Source: CAYWKS01 sp964458935 | GTDB lineage: Bacteria; Planctomycetota; Phycisphaerae; Phycisphaerales; Zrk34 | Direction of reading: 5' to 3' | Assembly (NCBI GenBank): GCA_964458935.1 | Contig: CAYWKS010000055.1 | Span: 1-8,406 of the forward strand | DNA length: 8,406 nt | Shown here: piece after piece, positions 1 through 7,798 of the stretch | Numbering within the stretch: position 1 is the stretch's first letter | Layout of the letters: every line of letters begins with the position of its first letter | Made by a program: the position numbers and the translations under genes | Notes under the pieces: model-generated | What the model was told of the DNA's origin: nothing | What the model saw: the letters and a program-made list of their open reading frames with translations, nothing else | Databases searched by the model: none

Positions 1-2522
<2,522 letters not shown>

Positions 2523-2645
2523 CGATCACCTCGATCATGCGAAGGTTATAGGTCGAAAAGCTGAGCTGGATGGATCAAGTAAGCCAGCGCCCACACGCCC
2601 GTGAGTCTTTTACGGTATTCCGAGGTCTGCCGCCTGAAACATCTT

Positions 2646-2675
2646 AGTATAACCAGGCAGTCCGACCTGCGACAA
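2646..2675 (-). promoter_or_regulatory. Sigma70-type promoter for rpoB
   Basis: On the minus strand the -35 box TTGTCG (2670-2675) and the -10 box TATACT (2646-2651) are 18 bp apart. The predicted start is near 2639, giving a leader of about 117 nt before the rpoB ATG. The promoter lies downstream of the rplL terminator, so it would supply rpoB independently. The bases after the -10 box (AAGATG) are A/T-rich, unlike the GC-rich discriminators at the rplK and rplU promoters. Predicted from sequence only. Confidence 0.6.
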
Positions 2676-2753
2676 GGGCCGATCGCGGTTTTCCGGCACA
2701 ATTTTTGCAGCATCCACCGGCGGCGGCGTGCGGGTCGGCACGGCCAGCCGATG

Positions 2754-2783
2754 AAAAGGCCGCCCCACGGGTGTGGGGCGGCC
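2754..2783 (-). terminator. Intrinsic terminator after rplL
   Basis: A perfect 11-bp stem (2758-2768 with 2773-2783) closes a 4-nt loop, and on the minus strand it is followed directly by TTTT (2757-2754). It begins 37 nt after the rplL stop codon, so it should end, or partly attenuate, transcripts of the rplK-rplL block before rpoB. The T-run is short, so some read-through into rpoB is plausible. Confidence 0.8.
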
Positions 2784-2820
2784 GGGCGGATGCTTCTCTA
2801 AGCCGCGATCAGGGAGGAAC

Positions 2821-3291
2821 TTACTTCACCTCGACCTCGCCGCCGGCTTCCTTGATCTTCTCGGCCAGGGCCTCGGCCTCTTCCTTGGGCTTGCCCTCGA
2901 TGACCGGCTTGGGGCAGTTGTCGACCAGCTCCTTGGCTTCCTTCAGGCCCAGGCCGGTCGCCTCGCGGACGACCTTGATGACCTGGATCTTCTTGTCGCC
3001 GGCGCCCTTGAGCACGACGTCGAACTCGGTCTTCTCTTCGGCCTCGGCTTCGTCGCCGCCGCCGCCGCCGCCGCCGCCGGCGACCATCACGGCCCCGCCC
3101 GCGGCCGGCTCGATGCCGTACGCTTCCTTCATGTAGTCCTTGAACTGCTGGGCCTGCAGGATCGACCAGTTGGCGATCTTGTCGGCCACTTCCTTCACTT
3201 CCGCGTCCACCTGGACGCTCGGGGTCGCCGGCGTCTCGGTGGCCGCCGATTCCTCGGTGACTTCGGCGGTCGCTGTGGCTTCTTCAGACAT
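2821..3291 (-). CDS. rplL: Ribosomal protein bL12 (L7/L12)
   Basis: This encodes the stalk protein bL12, which binds the C-terminal helices of uL10 as dimers and recruits translational GTPases to the 50S subunit. At 156 residues it is longer than the usual 120-130. The excess is an acidic, Ala/Thr/Glu-rich N-terminal tail of about 28 residues before the dimerisation domain (VDAEVKEVADKIANW onwards). A hinge with eight glycines in a row (residues 72-79) leads into the typical C-terminal domain (FDVVLKGAGDKKIQVIKVVR, then GLGLKEAKELV). The ATG at 3291 is preferred because GGGAG lies 8 nt upstream. The in-frame ATG at 3297 is only 2 nt from that site, and the TTG at 3306 lies ahead of it. It follows rplJ after a 123-nt gap and is followed by a terminator. 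Confidence 0.97.
   Translation of the reverse strand: MSEEATATAEVTEESAATETPATPSVQVDAEVKEVADKIANWSILQAQQFKDYMKEAYGIEPAAGGAVMVAGGGGGGGGDEAEAEEKTEFDVVLKGAGDKKIQVIKVVREATGLGLKEAKELVDNCPKPVIEGKPKEEAEALAEKIKEAGGEVEVK
3055..3078 (-). repeat. Eight GGC codons encoding the bL12 glycine hinge
   Basis: Eight identical GGC codons in tandem (GCC on the plus strand) encode glycines 72-79 of bL12. The perfect trinucleotide repeat keeps the reading frame if it gains or loses units, so hinge length could vary between strains. The repeat is seen directly; the variation is inferred. Confidence 0.9.
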
Positions 3292-3328
3292 GGTCATGAC
3301 TCCCAATATCGTTACGCCGTCCGAGAGG

Positions 3329-3345
3329 TGATCGACCGTCGATCA
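3329..3345. repeat. 17-bp perfect palindrome in the rplJ-rplL gap
   Basis: TGATCGAC and its exact inverse flank a single central base. The site is 38 nt upstream of the rplL ATG. As DNA it has the form of an operator half-site pair; as RNA it can form a 6-bp hairpin with a 5-nt loop. It has no T-run, so it is not a terminator. Its function is unknown. Confidence 0.5.
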
Positions 3346-3414
3346 TTTAACCCCGCCGGGGCCAGTCGGTCGGCTTGACGAATCCAAACGTTGACGCGGC
3401 GCGGGCATCGCGCC

Positions 3415-3951
3415 TCAGGCGGCGATGGTCTGCCCTTCCTCCAGCTTGCGGGCGATCTCGTCGACGATGCCGACGATCTGCGAGCCGGGGCTCGTGACCG
3501 TGGCGACGAGCTGCGCCGCGGGGCTGATGACCAGTTGCACGACCTGCGCCAGGGCTTCCTCGCGCGTCGGCAGCTTGCTCAGCTCATCGATGCGGTCCGG
3601 GCCGAACACCACCCCGTCCATGACCGCGCCTTTGATCTCCAGCTCGTCGAGCTTCTTGGCCCAGACGAGCATCTCGCGGGCGACGTCGACGACGCTGTTA
3701 CCGCCATGCACGACGGCGCTGGGCCCCTCGAGCAGATCGGTCAGCGGCGCGAGCTGCATGTCGGCGAACGCGGTCCGCGCCAGGTTGTTGCGGATGACCG
3801 TGATGCGAATGTCCTTGTTCGCCAGGTCGTTCCGCAGCGCGTTGTTCTCGTTGGCGGCGATGCCGCGGATGTCGACCAGCAGCGCGCTGTCGGTCTCGGC
3901 GAACAACCGCTGATACATCTGCATCATCATGTTCTTGACGGGCTTGCTCAT
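3415..3951 (-). CDS. rplJ: Ribosomal protein uL10
   Basis: This encodes the 178-residue stalk base protein uL10, which binds 23S rRNA with its N-terminal domain and carries bL12 dimers on its C-terminal helix. The N-terminal part fits the family: residues about 24-60 read ALLVDIRGIAANENNALR and then ITVIRNNLARTAF, and a GPSAVVHG motif follows. The C-terminal region ending EIARKLEEGQ is the expected bL12-binding helix. The start at 3951 gives MSKPVKNMMM and the expected length, but no clear Shine-Dalgarno sequence precedes it. It lies 66 nt after rplA, too short a space for a full-size separate uL10-binding leader like that of E. coli. Translation may therefore depend on coupling to rplA, or the regulatory RNA may overlap rplA; this is inference. 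Confidence 0.96.
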   Translation of the reverse strand: MSKPVKNMMMQMYQRLFAETDSALLVDIRGIAANENNALRNDLANKDIRITVIRNNLARTAFADMQLAPLTDLLEGPSAVVHGGNSVVDVAREMLVWAKKLDELEIKGAVMDGVVFGPDRIDELSKLPTREEALAQVVQLVISPAAQLVATVTSPGSQIVGIVDEIARKLEEGQTIAA

Positions 3952-4017
3952 GGCTGTGCTCGCTTTCGCTGGCGGGTTTCGGGGCCCGGGTCTGAACGCC
4001 GAATCCCGGTCGCGTGT

Positions 4018-4698
4018 TTACACCTCGACGAGTACGCCGGGGGTCATGGTCCCGGCCATCGAGACCTTCTTGATGTAGTGTCCCTTCGCGCCGGCGGGCT
4101 TGAGCCTTTCGATCTGCTTGATGAAATGCTCGGCGTTCTCCTTGAGCTTGTCGGCTTCGAAGCTCTGCTTGCCGATGACGGCGTGGATGTTGCCGCCGGC
4201 GTCGTTGCGGAACTCGACCTTGCCCGCGGCGTACTCGGTGACGGCCTCGCCGACGTTCGGGGTGACGGTGCCGGCCTTGGGGCTGGGCATCAGCCCGCGC
4301 GGGCCCAGCACACGCCCCAGCTTGCTGATCACCTTCATCATGTCCGGCGAGGCCACCGCCACGTCGAAGTCCATCCAACCGCCCTCGATCTTCTTGACCA
4401 GGTCTTCACCGCCGGCCTCGATCGCCCCGGCCGACTTCGCCTCCTCCACCTTGTCCGGCTGGCAGAAGGCGACGACCCGCTTGGTCTTGCCGATGCCGTG
4501 CGGCAGGCTCACCGACCCGCGGACCAGTTGATCGGCCTGCTTGGGGTCGATGCCCAGTTGCATGTTCAGCTCGACCGACTGGTCGAACTTGGCCTTCTTG
4601 AAGTTCTTGACGATCTTGACCGCTTCGTCGAGCGGATAGAGTTTGTCGCGGTCGACCTGCTCGAGGTCAGCGCGGTATCGCTTGGCTGTGCGCGGCAC
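4018..4698 (-). CDS. rplA: Ribosomal protein uL1
   Basis: This encodes 226-residue uL1, the protein of the mobile L1 stalk next to the ribosomal E site; in many bacteria it also represses its own operon by binding the mRNA. Family features seen: KRYRADLEQVDRDKLYPLDEA at the N-terminus, SVELNMQLGIDPKQADQLVRG, the second-domain motif LGRVLGPRGLMPSPKAGTV, and GNIHAVIGKQSF near the end. Length matches the usual 225-235. The start is GTG at 4698, supported by a very strong AAAGGAGG 8 nt upstream. It follows rplK after a 137-nt gap with a small hairpin just before the ribosome binding site. Confidence 0.97.
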   Translation of the reverse strand: MPRTAKRYRADLEQVDRDKLYPLDEAVKIVKNFKKAKFDQSVELNMQLGIDPKQADQLVRGSVSLPHGIGKTKRVVAFCQPDKVEEAKSAGAIEAGGEDLVKKIEGGWMDFDVAVASPDMMKVISKLGRVLGPRGLMPSPKAGTVTPNVGEAVTEYAAGKVEFRNDAGGNIHAVIGKQSFEADKLKENAEHFIKQIERLKPAGAKGHYIKKVSMAGTMTPGVLVEV

Positions 4699-4716
4699 GG
4701 GGGGTGCCTCCTTTCG

Positions 4717-4735
4717 TCAGGCCCATCCGGGCTAA
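4717..4735 (-). other. Small hairpin ahead of the rplA ribosome binding site
   Basis: On the minus strand TTAGCCC and GGGCCTGA can pair around a GGAT loop, with one bulged C and one G-T pair. It sits 2 nt upstream of the strong AAAGGAGG of rplA. Position suggests a possible autoregulatory site for uL1, but I cannot match it to the known uL1-binding motif, and it may be fortuitous. Confidence 0.25.
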
Positions 4736-4835
4736 CTCCCACTGTTCTGGGGCCCGTGGTGCGGCGCTGCGGATTGTCCATTACCGATGGCGGAGGTCGG
4801 CTCGCCACGCGCAGGCCATGGCGGGCATTCGGCCC

Positions 4836-5264
4836 TCAACCATCTTCGACCGTCACGCCCATGCTGCGGGCGGTGCCTTCGATGATGCGGCAGGCCGCAT
4901 CGAGGCTCAAGGCATTGAGGTCGGGCATCTTTTCCTTGGCGATCTCCTCGACCTGGGCGCGGGTGATCTTGCCGACTTTTTCCTTGTTGGGCACGCCCGA
5001 GCCCTTGTCCACGCCGGCGGCATCCTTGACCATGACGGCGGCGGGGGGGCTCTTGATCTCGAAGTCGAAGCTGCGGTCCTGGTAGACGCGGATCAGGCAG
5101 CCGACGACCTTGCCGTTGAGGTGGCCGGTGGCGGCGTTGAACTGCTGGATGAACTGGCCGGGGTTGACGCCGACCTGGCCGAGCGCCGGCCCGATAGGCG
5201 GGGCGGGGGTGGCCTGGCCGCCGGGGGCCTGGATCTTCAGTTGATTGACAAGTTGCTTGGCCAT
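4836..5264 (-). CDS. rplK: Ribosomal protein uL11
   Basis: This encodes 142-residue uL11, which binds the GTPase-associated region of 23S rRNA and is needed for sensing stalled ribosomes by RelA-type enzymes. Seen in order: the N-terminal domain with LKIQAPGGQATPAPPIGPAL (the conserved proline-rich loop), NPGQFIQQFNAAT, then the rRNA-binding C-terminal domain with VGKITRAQVEEIAKEKMPDLNA and AACRIIEGTARSMGV. Length is standard. The ATG at 5264 is chosen because it gives the family N-terminus MAKQL and has GAGG 6 nt upstream; an in-frame extension to 5282 would add six residues and swallow this site. It is the first gene of the block, with its own promoter 30 nt upstream. secE and nusG, its usual neighbours, are absent. 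Confidence 0.97.
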   Translation of the reverse strand: MAKQLVNQLKIQAPGGQATPAPPIGPALGQVGVNPGQFIQQFNAATGHLNGKVVGCLIRVYQDRSFDFEIKSPPAAVMVKDAAGVDKGSGVPNKEKVGKITRAQVEEIAKEKMPDLNALSLDAACRIIEGTARSMGVTVEDG

Positions 5265-5293
5265 CGCGTACCTCGAAATCAAACGAGCCGCGT

Positions 5294-5322
5294 AGTGTAC
5301 CGAGGCCGGGGCGCAATGGCAA
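5294..5322 (-). promoter_or_regulatory. Sigma70-type promoter for the rplK operon
   Basis: On the minus strand the -35 box TTGCCA (5317-5322) and the -10 box TACACT (5294-5299) are exactly 17 bp apart. The predicted start near 5287 leaves a leader of about 23 nt containing the GAGG of rplK. The bases after the -10 box (ACGCGGC) are GC-rich, as at promoters that respond to ppGpp, though that control is inferred. It lies downstream of the terminator at 5350-5397, so rplK does not depend on the upstream transcript. Confidence 0.7.
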
Positions 5323-5349
5323 GGGGCCGGGCGGGCGTCGGCGGCGCAT

Positions 5350-5397
5350 AAAAAGAGGGCCGGTGAGTATGGACAACCGCTGTCCGCTCACCGACCC
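5350..5397 (-). terminator. Intrinsic terminator of a transcript upstream of rplK
   Basis: GGGTCGGTGAG (5397-5387) pairs with CTCACCGGCCC (5367-5357) over 11 bp with one G-T pair. A further inner stem GGAC/GTCC (5385-5382 with 5374-5371) lies within. On the minus strand TCTTTTT follows at once (T-run 5354-5350). No protein-coding gene precedes it, so it seems to end a non-coding transcript. Confidence 0.8.
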
Positions 5398-5784
5398 CTT
5401 GGGCCGCCTCACCCCACACCCGATTTCCAATAAGAGACGGCCCGGCACCAAGCTTGCAAGCGGTGAAGCCGTTCTGCCCCGGCGGGCAAGGAATGCCTGT
5501 CGGGGGAAGCATTCTTGGCGGCCGGCGGATCGCGGGAGCTCGATCCGGGGCCTGCAGCCATTTCGCCCTGCAGCAGGTATTCTCGGCTTGGGTTTGAAGA
5601 TGTGCAGGTTTGAATTTAGCCGAGAGCGAGATCCGCGGGTCATGCCGTTGGATCAGTATTCGGGTCCATCGCCTCAAATCGTGGAGCCCGAGGTCGGGTG
5701 CCGCTCGCCTGGTCAAGAGGCGAATCGGCTGTGCCCGGCGCGAGGCAGAACGGTTCACCAGTAGATTGTCAAAGACGACTAACG
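5350..5784 (-). ncRNA. Candidate structured non-coding RNA, about 435 nt
   Basis: No convincing protein is encoded here on either strand, yet the stretch has a promoter (5791-5819) and an intrinsic terminator, both on the minus strand. Between them I find a row of local hairpins, given by plus coordinates: 5701-5728 (6 bp plus an outer 3 bp), 5660-5691, 5581-5625 (8 bp, 29-nt loop), 5520-5552 (7 bp plus an outer GGCC pair), 5487-5517 (9 bp, one bulge), 5444-5470, 5401-5443 (10 bp, one G-T) and the terminator. I looked for the core sequences of RNase P RNA, the tRNA-like ends and tag reading frame of tmRNA, and the SRP RNA apical loop, and found none. A long 6S-like RNA is not excluded but the length is unusual. 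The alternative is an old, decayed spacer with chance hairpins. Confidence 0.5.
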
Positions 5785-5790
5785 TATCCG

Positions 5791-5819
5791 ATTATGCGCA
5801 GCATGGATCGGCTCGTCAA
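5791..5819 (-). promoter_or_regulatory. Strong sigma70-type promoter for the candidate RNA
   Basis: On the minus strand the -35 box TTGACG (5814-5819) and the -10 box CATAAT (5791-5796) are 17 bp apart, the best match to consensus in the window (5 of 6 at each box). Upstream, around 5836-5849, lies the A/T-rich run CCAAAAATTTTCG, reminiscent of an UP element and rare in this GC-rich DNA. The predicted start is near 5784. Confidence 0.6.
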
Positions 5820-5896
5820 CCCGACTGATGGGATGAATCGAAAATTTTTGGACCATGTCATCCACACCGGCCGGGGCCTGTCCCGGCCGCCCGCCC

Positions 5897-5926
5897 TTGC
5901 CGTCGCACCCACTGACAGGCTACAAC
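5897..5926 (+). promoter_or_regulatory. Promoter abutting the uracil-DNA glycosylase start
   Basis: The -35 box TTGCCG (5897-5902) and the -10 box TACAAC (5921-5926) are 18 bp apart. Only 7 nt separate the -10 box from the ATG at 5934, so transcription would begin at or next to the start codon and the mRNA would be leaderless. Box matches are moderate (4 of 6 each). Confidence 0.45.
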
Positions 5927-5933
5927 ACGGCTC

Positions 5934-6788
5934 ATGCCGACCGATCCGTCCACACGCACCGCCCGGCGGGTCCGCCAGATGCTCCAGACCGACCAGTGGC
6001 TGGGGATGGATGCGGTGCCGCTGGGGCGGCCGGAGGCGTTATCGGGCCTGCTGGCCGACCCGGAGCAGGAGGCACAGGGACCGGGGCGTGCGGCCGCCGC
6101 TCCGCCGCCCGCGGCGAGCGAACCGAAGCCACCGCCGCGCCGCGGTCAGACCGGCAGGGGCGGGGCGGACATGCCCACGCCGATCCAGCCGTCGACCCCG
6201 CCATCGGACGACCGGGCGGCTTCGCTGAGCGCGCTGGAGATGGAGCTGACCGCGTGGGTGGAGCAGCATTGGCCGCGCGACGGCTGGCAGCGTGTGGTGT
6301 TCGGCGAGGGCGAGCCGGCGGCGCGGCTGATGTTCATCGGCGAGGCCCCGGGTGCCGACGAGGATCGCCAGGGCCGACCCTTCGTCGGGCGGGCCGGCCA
6401 GTTGCTCGACAAGCAGATCGTCGCGATGGGGCTGGAGCGGGCGCAGGTGTACATCGCGAACATCGGCAAGGTCCGCCCGCCGGGCAACCGGGTGCCGACG
6501 CCCGAGGAGGCCGAGCGCTGGCTGCCATGGCTGGAGCGGCAGGTGGACATCATCGGCCCGGCGGTGATCGTCACGCTCGGGGCGACCAGCGCCAAGTACC
6601 TGCTGAACGAGCCGAAGCTGGCGATCACCCGGGAGCGGGGTCGCTGGCGGCAGTACCGCGGGATCGACTTGATGCCGACGTTTCACCCGGCGTTCCTGTT
6701 GCGGCAGTACACGATGGACAACCGCCGCCGCGTCTGGGAAGACTTGAAGCAGGTCATGGAGAAGCTGGGGCTAGACCGGCCGACGTGA
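5934..6788 (+). CDS. Family-4-like uracil-DNA glycosylase lacking the Fe-S cysteines
   Basis: Uracil-DNA glycosylases cut uracil from DNA to begin base-excision repair. Motif 1 of family 4 is seen at residues 136-159 (GEAPGADEDRQGRPF, then VGRAGQLLD), KVRPPGNR at 179-186, and motif 2 with its histidine at 251 (HPAFLLR). Family 4 normally has four cysteines for a [4Fe-4S] cluster. The whole 284-residue protein has none: the K-C-RPPGN cysteine is V180, the one before the next helix is W196, and the N-terminal CxxC pair is absent. Residues 1-100 are an extension: a short helix-like part (TARRVRQMLQTDQWLG) and a Pro/Ala/Arg linker. An internal ATG at 6171 would give a 205-residue core. No Shine-Dalgarno sequence is seen; the promoter suggests a leaderless start at 5934. 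Uracil removal is predicted from the motifs, not certain. Confidence 0.88.
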   Translation: MPTDPSTRTARRVRQMLQTDQWLGMDAVPLGRPEALSGLLADPEQEAQGPGRAAAAPPPAASEPKPPPRRGQTGRGGADMPTPIQPSTPPSDDRAASLSALEMELTAWVEQHWPRDGWQRVVFGEGEPAARLMFIGEAPGADEDRQGRPFVGRAGQLLDKQIVAMGLERAQVYIANIGKVRPPGNRVPTPEEAERWLPWLERQVDIIGPAVIVTLGATSAKYLLNEPKLAITRERGRWRQYRGIDLMPTFHPAFLLRQYTMDNRRRVWEDLKQVMEKLGLDRPT

Positions 6789-6868
6789 TGGGTCGGCCGT
6801 TGGCGGGCCGGGCGGGACCCGGGGCGACCGCTCCGTCTTGTCGTCGTGCACGGGGCTACCATGAGATT

Positions 6869-7657
6869 ATGCAAGCGGAACTGACGCGCACCGTACGCTT
6901 CTGCGTCGCGGCGGATGGATCGTTGGACGCCCGAACGCCGCGGGCCAACACGTTCGCGGCCTGGCCGCCGATGCGCGGGCTTGGCCGGTACTACGAGCTT
7001 CACGTGACCTGCCGCGGGCAGGTCGATCCGCGAACGGGGTACCTGGTGAACATCAAGCACGTGGACGAGGTGGTCCGCGAGGTGGGGCTGGCGGTGTTGT
7101 CCGACGCGGCCCGCGCGGGGGCCGAGGGGCTCGGCGGGATCGTTCAGCGCGTGGCCGAGGCGGTCCGGGCGCGATTGCAGTGCCCGCTGGTGCGGCTGGG
7201 GCTGCAACTCACACCAACCTATCGCATCGACGTGGAGACCGACGACATGTCGCAGGTTCAGATCGCCCAACAGTACGAATTCAGCGCCGCCCACCGGTTG
7301 CACGCGCCGGAGCTGAGCGACCAGGAAAACCGCGAGGTCTTCGGCAAGTGCAACAACCCGTCCGGCCACGGTCACAACTATCGCTTCGAGGTCACGGTGA
7401 ACTGCCCGGCCGGCCGCAACCTCGACGTGGGCCAGCTCGACGCGGTCGTGGACCGCACCATCGTCCAGCGGTACGACCACACGCACCTGAACGTGGACGT
7501 ACCGGAGTTCCGCCAGACCAACCCGTCGGTCGAGCACATCGCGCGGGAGGTTTACGAGCGGCTGACGCCGGCGGCGGGCGAACTGGGTGTGGAACTGGCG
7601 GCGGTGCGCGTCTGGGAGACGGGCAAGACCGCCTGCACGTACCGGGGGGCCGACTGA
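6869..7657 (+). CDS. Two-domain 6-pyruvoyl-tetrahydropterin synthase-like protein
   Basis: The 262-residue product joins two copies of the PTPS/QueD fold. Enzymes of this family act on dihydroneopterin triphosphate in biopterin, queuosine or folate synthesis. The second domain (about 130-262) looks active: zinc ligands H142 (FSAAHRLH), H167 and H169 (HGHNY), catalytic C161 in FGKCNNPSG, the YDHTHLN motif at 202-208 (D203, H204), and E250 in VWETGK. The six-residue step from Cys to the first His of HGH resembles biopterin-type PTPS more than QueD. The first domain (about 1-120) keeps the frame of the fold (TGYLVNIKHVDEVV) but has AADGSL and GLGRYYELHV where the zinc histidines should be, and no catalytic Cys in place. 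It lies 80 nt after the glycosylase gene. The ATG at 6869 has no clear Shine-Dalgarno sequence; TACCAT at 6857-6862 could be a -10 box of a leaderless start. Pathway uncertain. Confidence 0.88.
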   Translation: MQAELTRTVRFCVAADGSLDARTPRANTFAAWPPMRGLGRYYELHVTCRGQVDPRTGYLVNIKHVDEVVREVGLAVLSDAARAGAEGLGGIVQRVAEAVRARLQCPLVRLGLQLTPTYRIDVETDDMSQVQIAQQYEFSAAHRLHAPELSDQENREVFGKCNNPSGHGHNYRFEVTVNCPAGRNLDVGQLDAVVDRTIVQRYDHTHLNVDVPEFRQTNPSVEHIAREVYERLTPAAGELGVELAAVRVWETGKTACTYRGAD

Positions 7658-7731
7658 TCGGGCCGTCGGCCGTCAACCACGATACCGCACAGACCGCGGG
7701 ATCGGCAGGGCGGTAGGGTGGCACCTGAACC

Positions 7732-7749
7732 CGGAGACTCGCGTCTCCG
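7732..7749. other. Hairpin in the convergent gap, possible bidirectional terminator
   Basis: CGGAGAC and GTCTCCG form a perfect 7-bp stem with a TCGC tetraloop between the converging two-domain PTPS gene and rplU. There is no T-run on either side, so it would be an unconventional terminator at best. Confidence 0.35.
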
Positions 7750-7762
7750 CGTCCTGGTGACG

Positions 7763-7796
7763 CGGCCGCTGGTGGCGTGGCGACCGGTCGCGGCCG
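7763..7796 (-). other. GC-rich stem downstream of rplU
   Basis: CGGCCGC (7763-7769) pairs with GCGGCCG (7790-7796), and the 12-bp palindrome GCGACCGGTCGC (7780-7791) overlaps the right arm. It begins 2 nt after the rplU stop codon on the minus strand. No T-run follows, so any role in ending or stabilising the rplU mRNA is a guess. Confidence 0.35.
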
Positions 7797-7798
7797 TC

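Noticed and set aside
3292..3306. TTG at 3306 or ATG at 3297 as the rplL start.
   Set aside because: The GGGAG site is 8 nt from the ATG at 3291 but inside or only 2 nt from the alternatives.
5279..5764. Open frames of 133-159 codons on both strands between rplK and the glycosylase.
   Set aside because: Their products are rich in Arg, Pro and Cys in no order, they overlap promoters and terminator hairpins, and none has a ribosome binding site. The stretch is better explained as non-coding.
5350..5784. Identity as RNase P RNA, tmRNA, SRP RNA or a tRNA.
   Set aside because: The GGAAAGTCC core of RNase P, the CCA-ended tRNA-like domain and tag frame of tmRNA, the GGAAGCAGC-type SRP loop, and any T-loop with matching cloverleaf were looked for on both strands and not found.
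5855..6868. Upstream in-frame extension of the pterin synthase-like gene to 5855 (600 codons).
   Set aside because: The extension overlaps the glycosylase gene in another frame and translates to Gly/Ala/Arg-rich sequence; the two-domain protein is complete from 6869.
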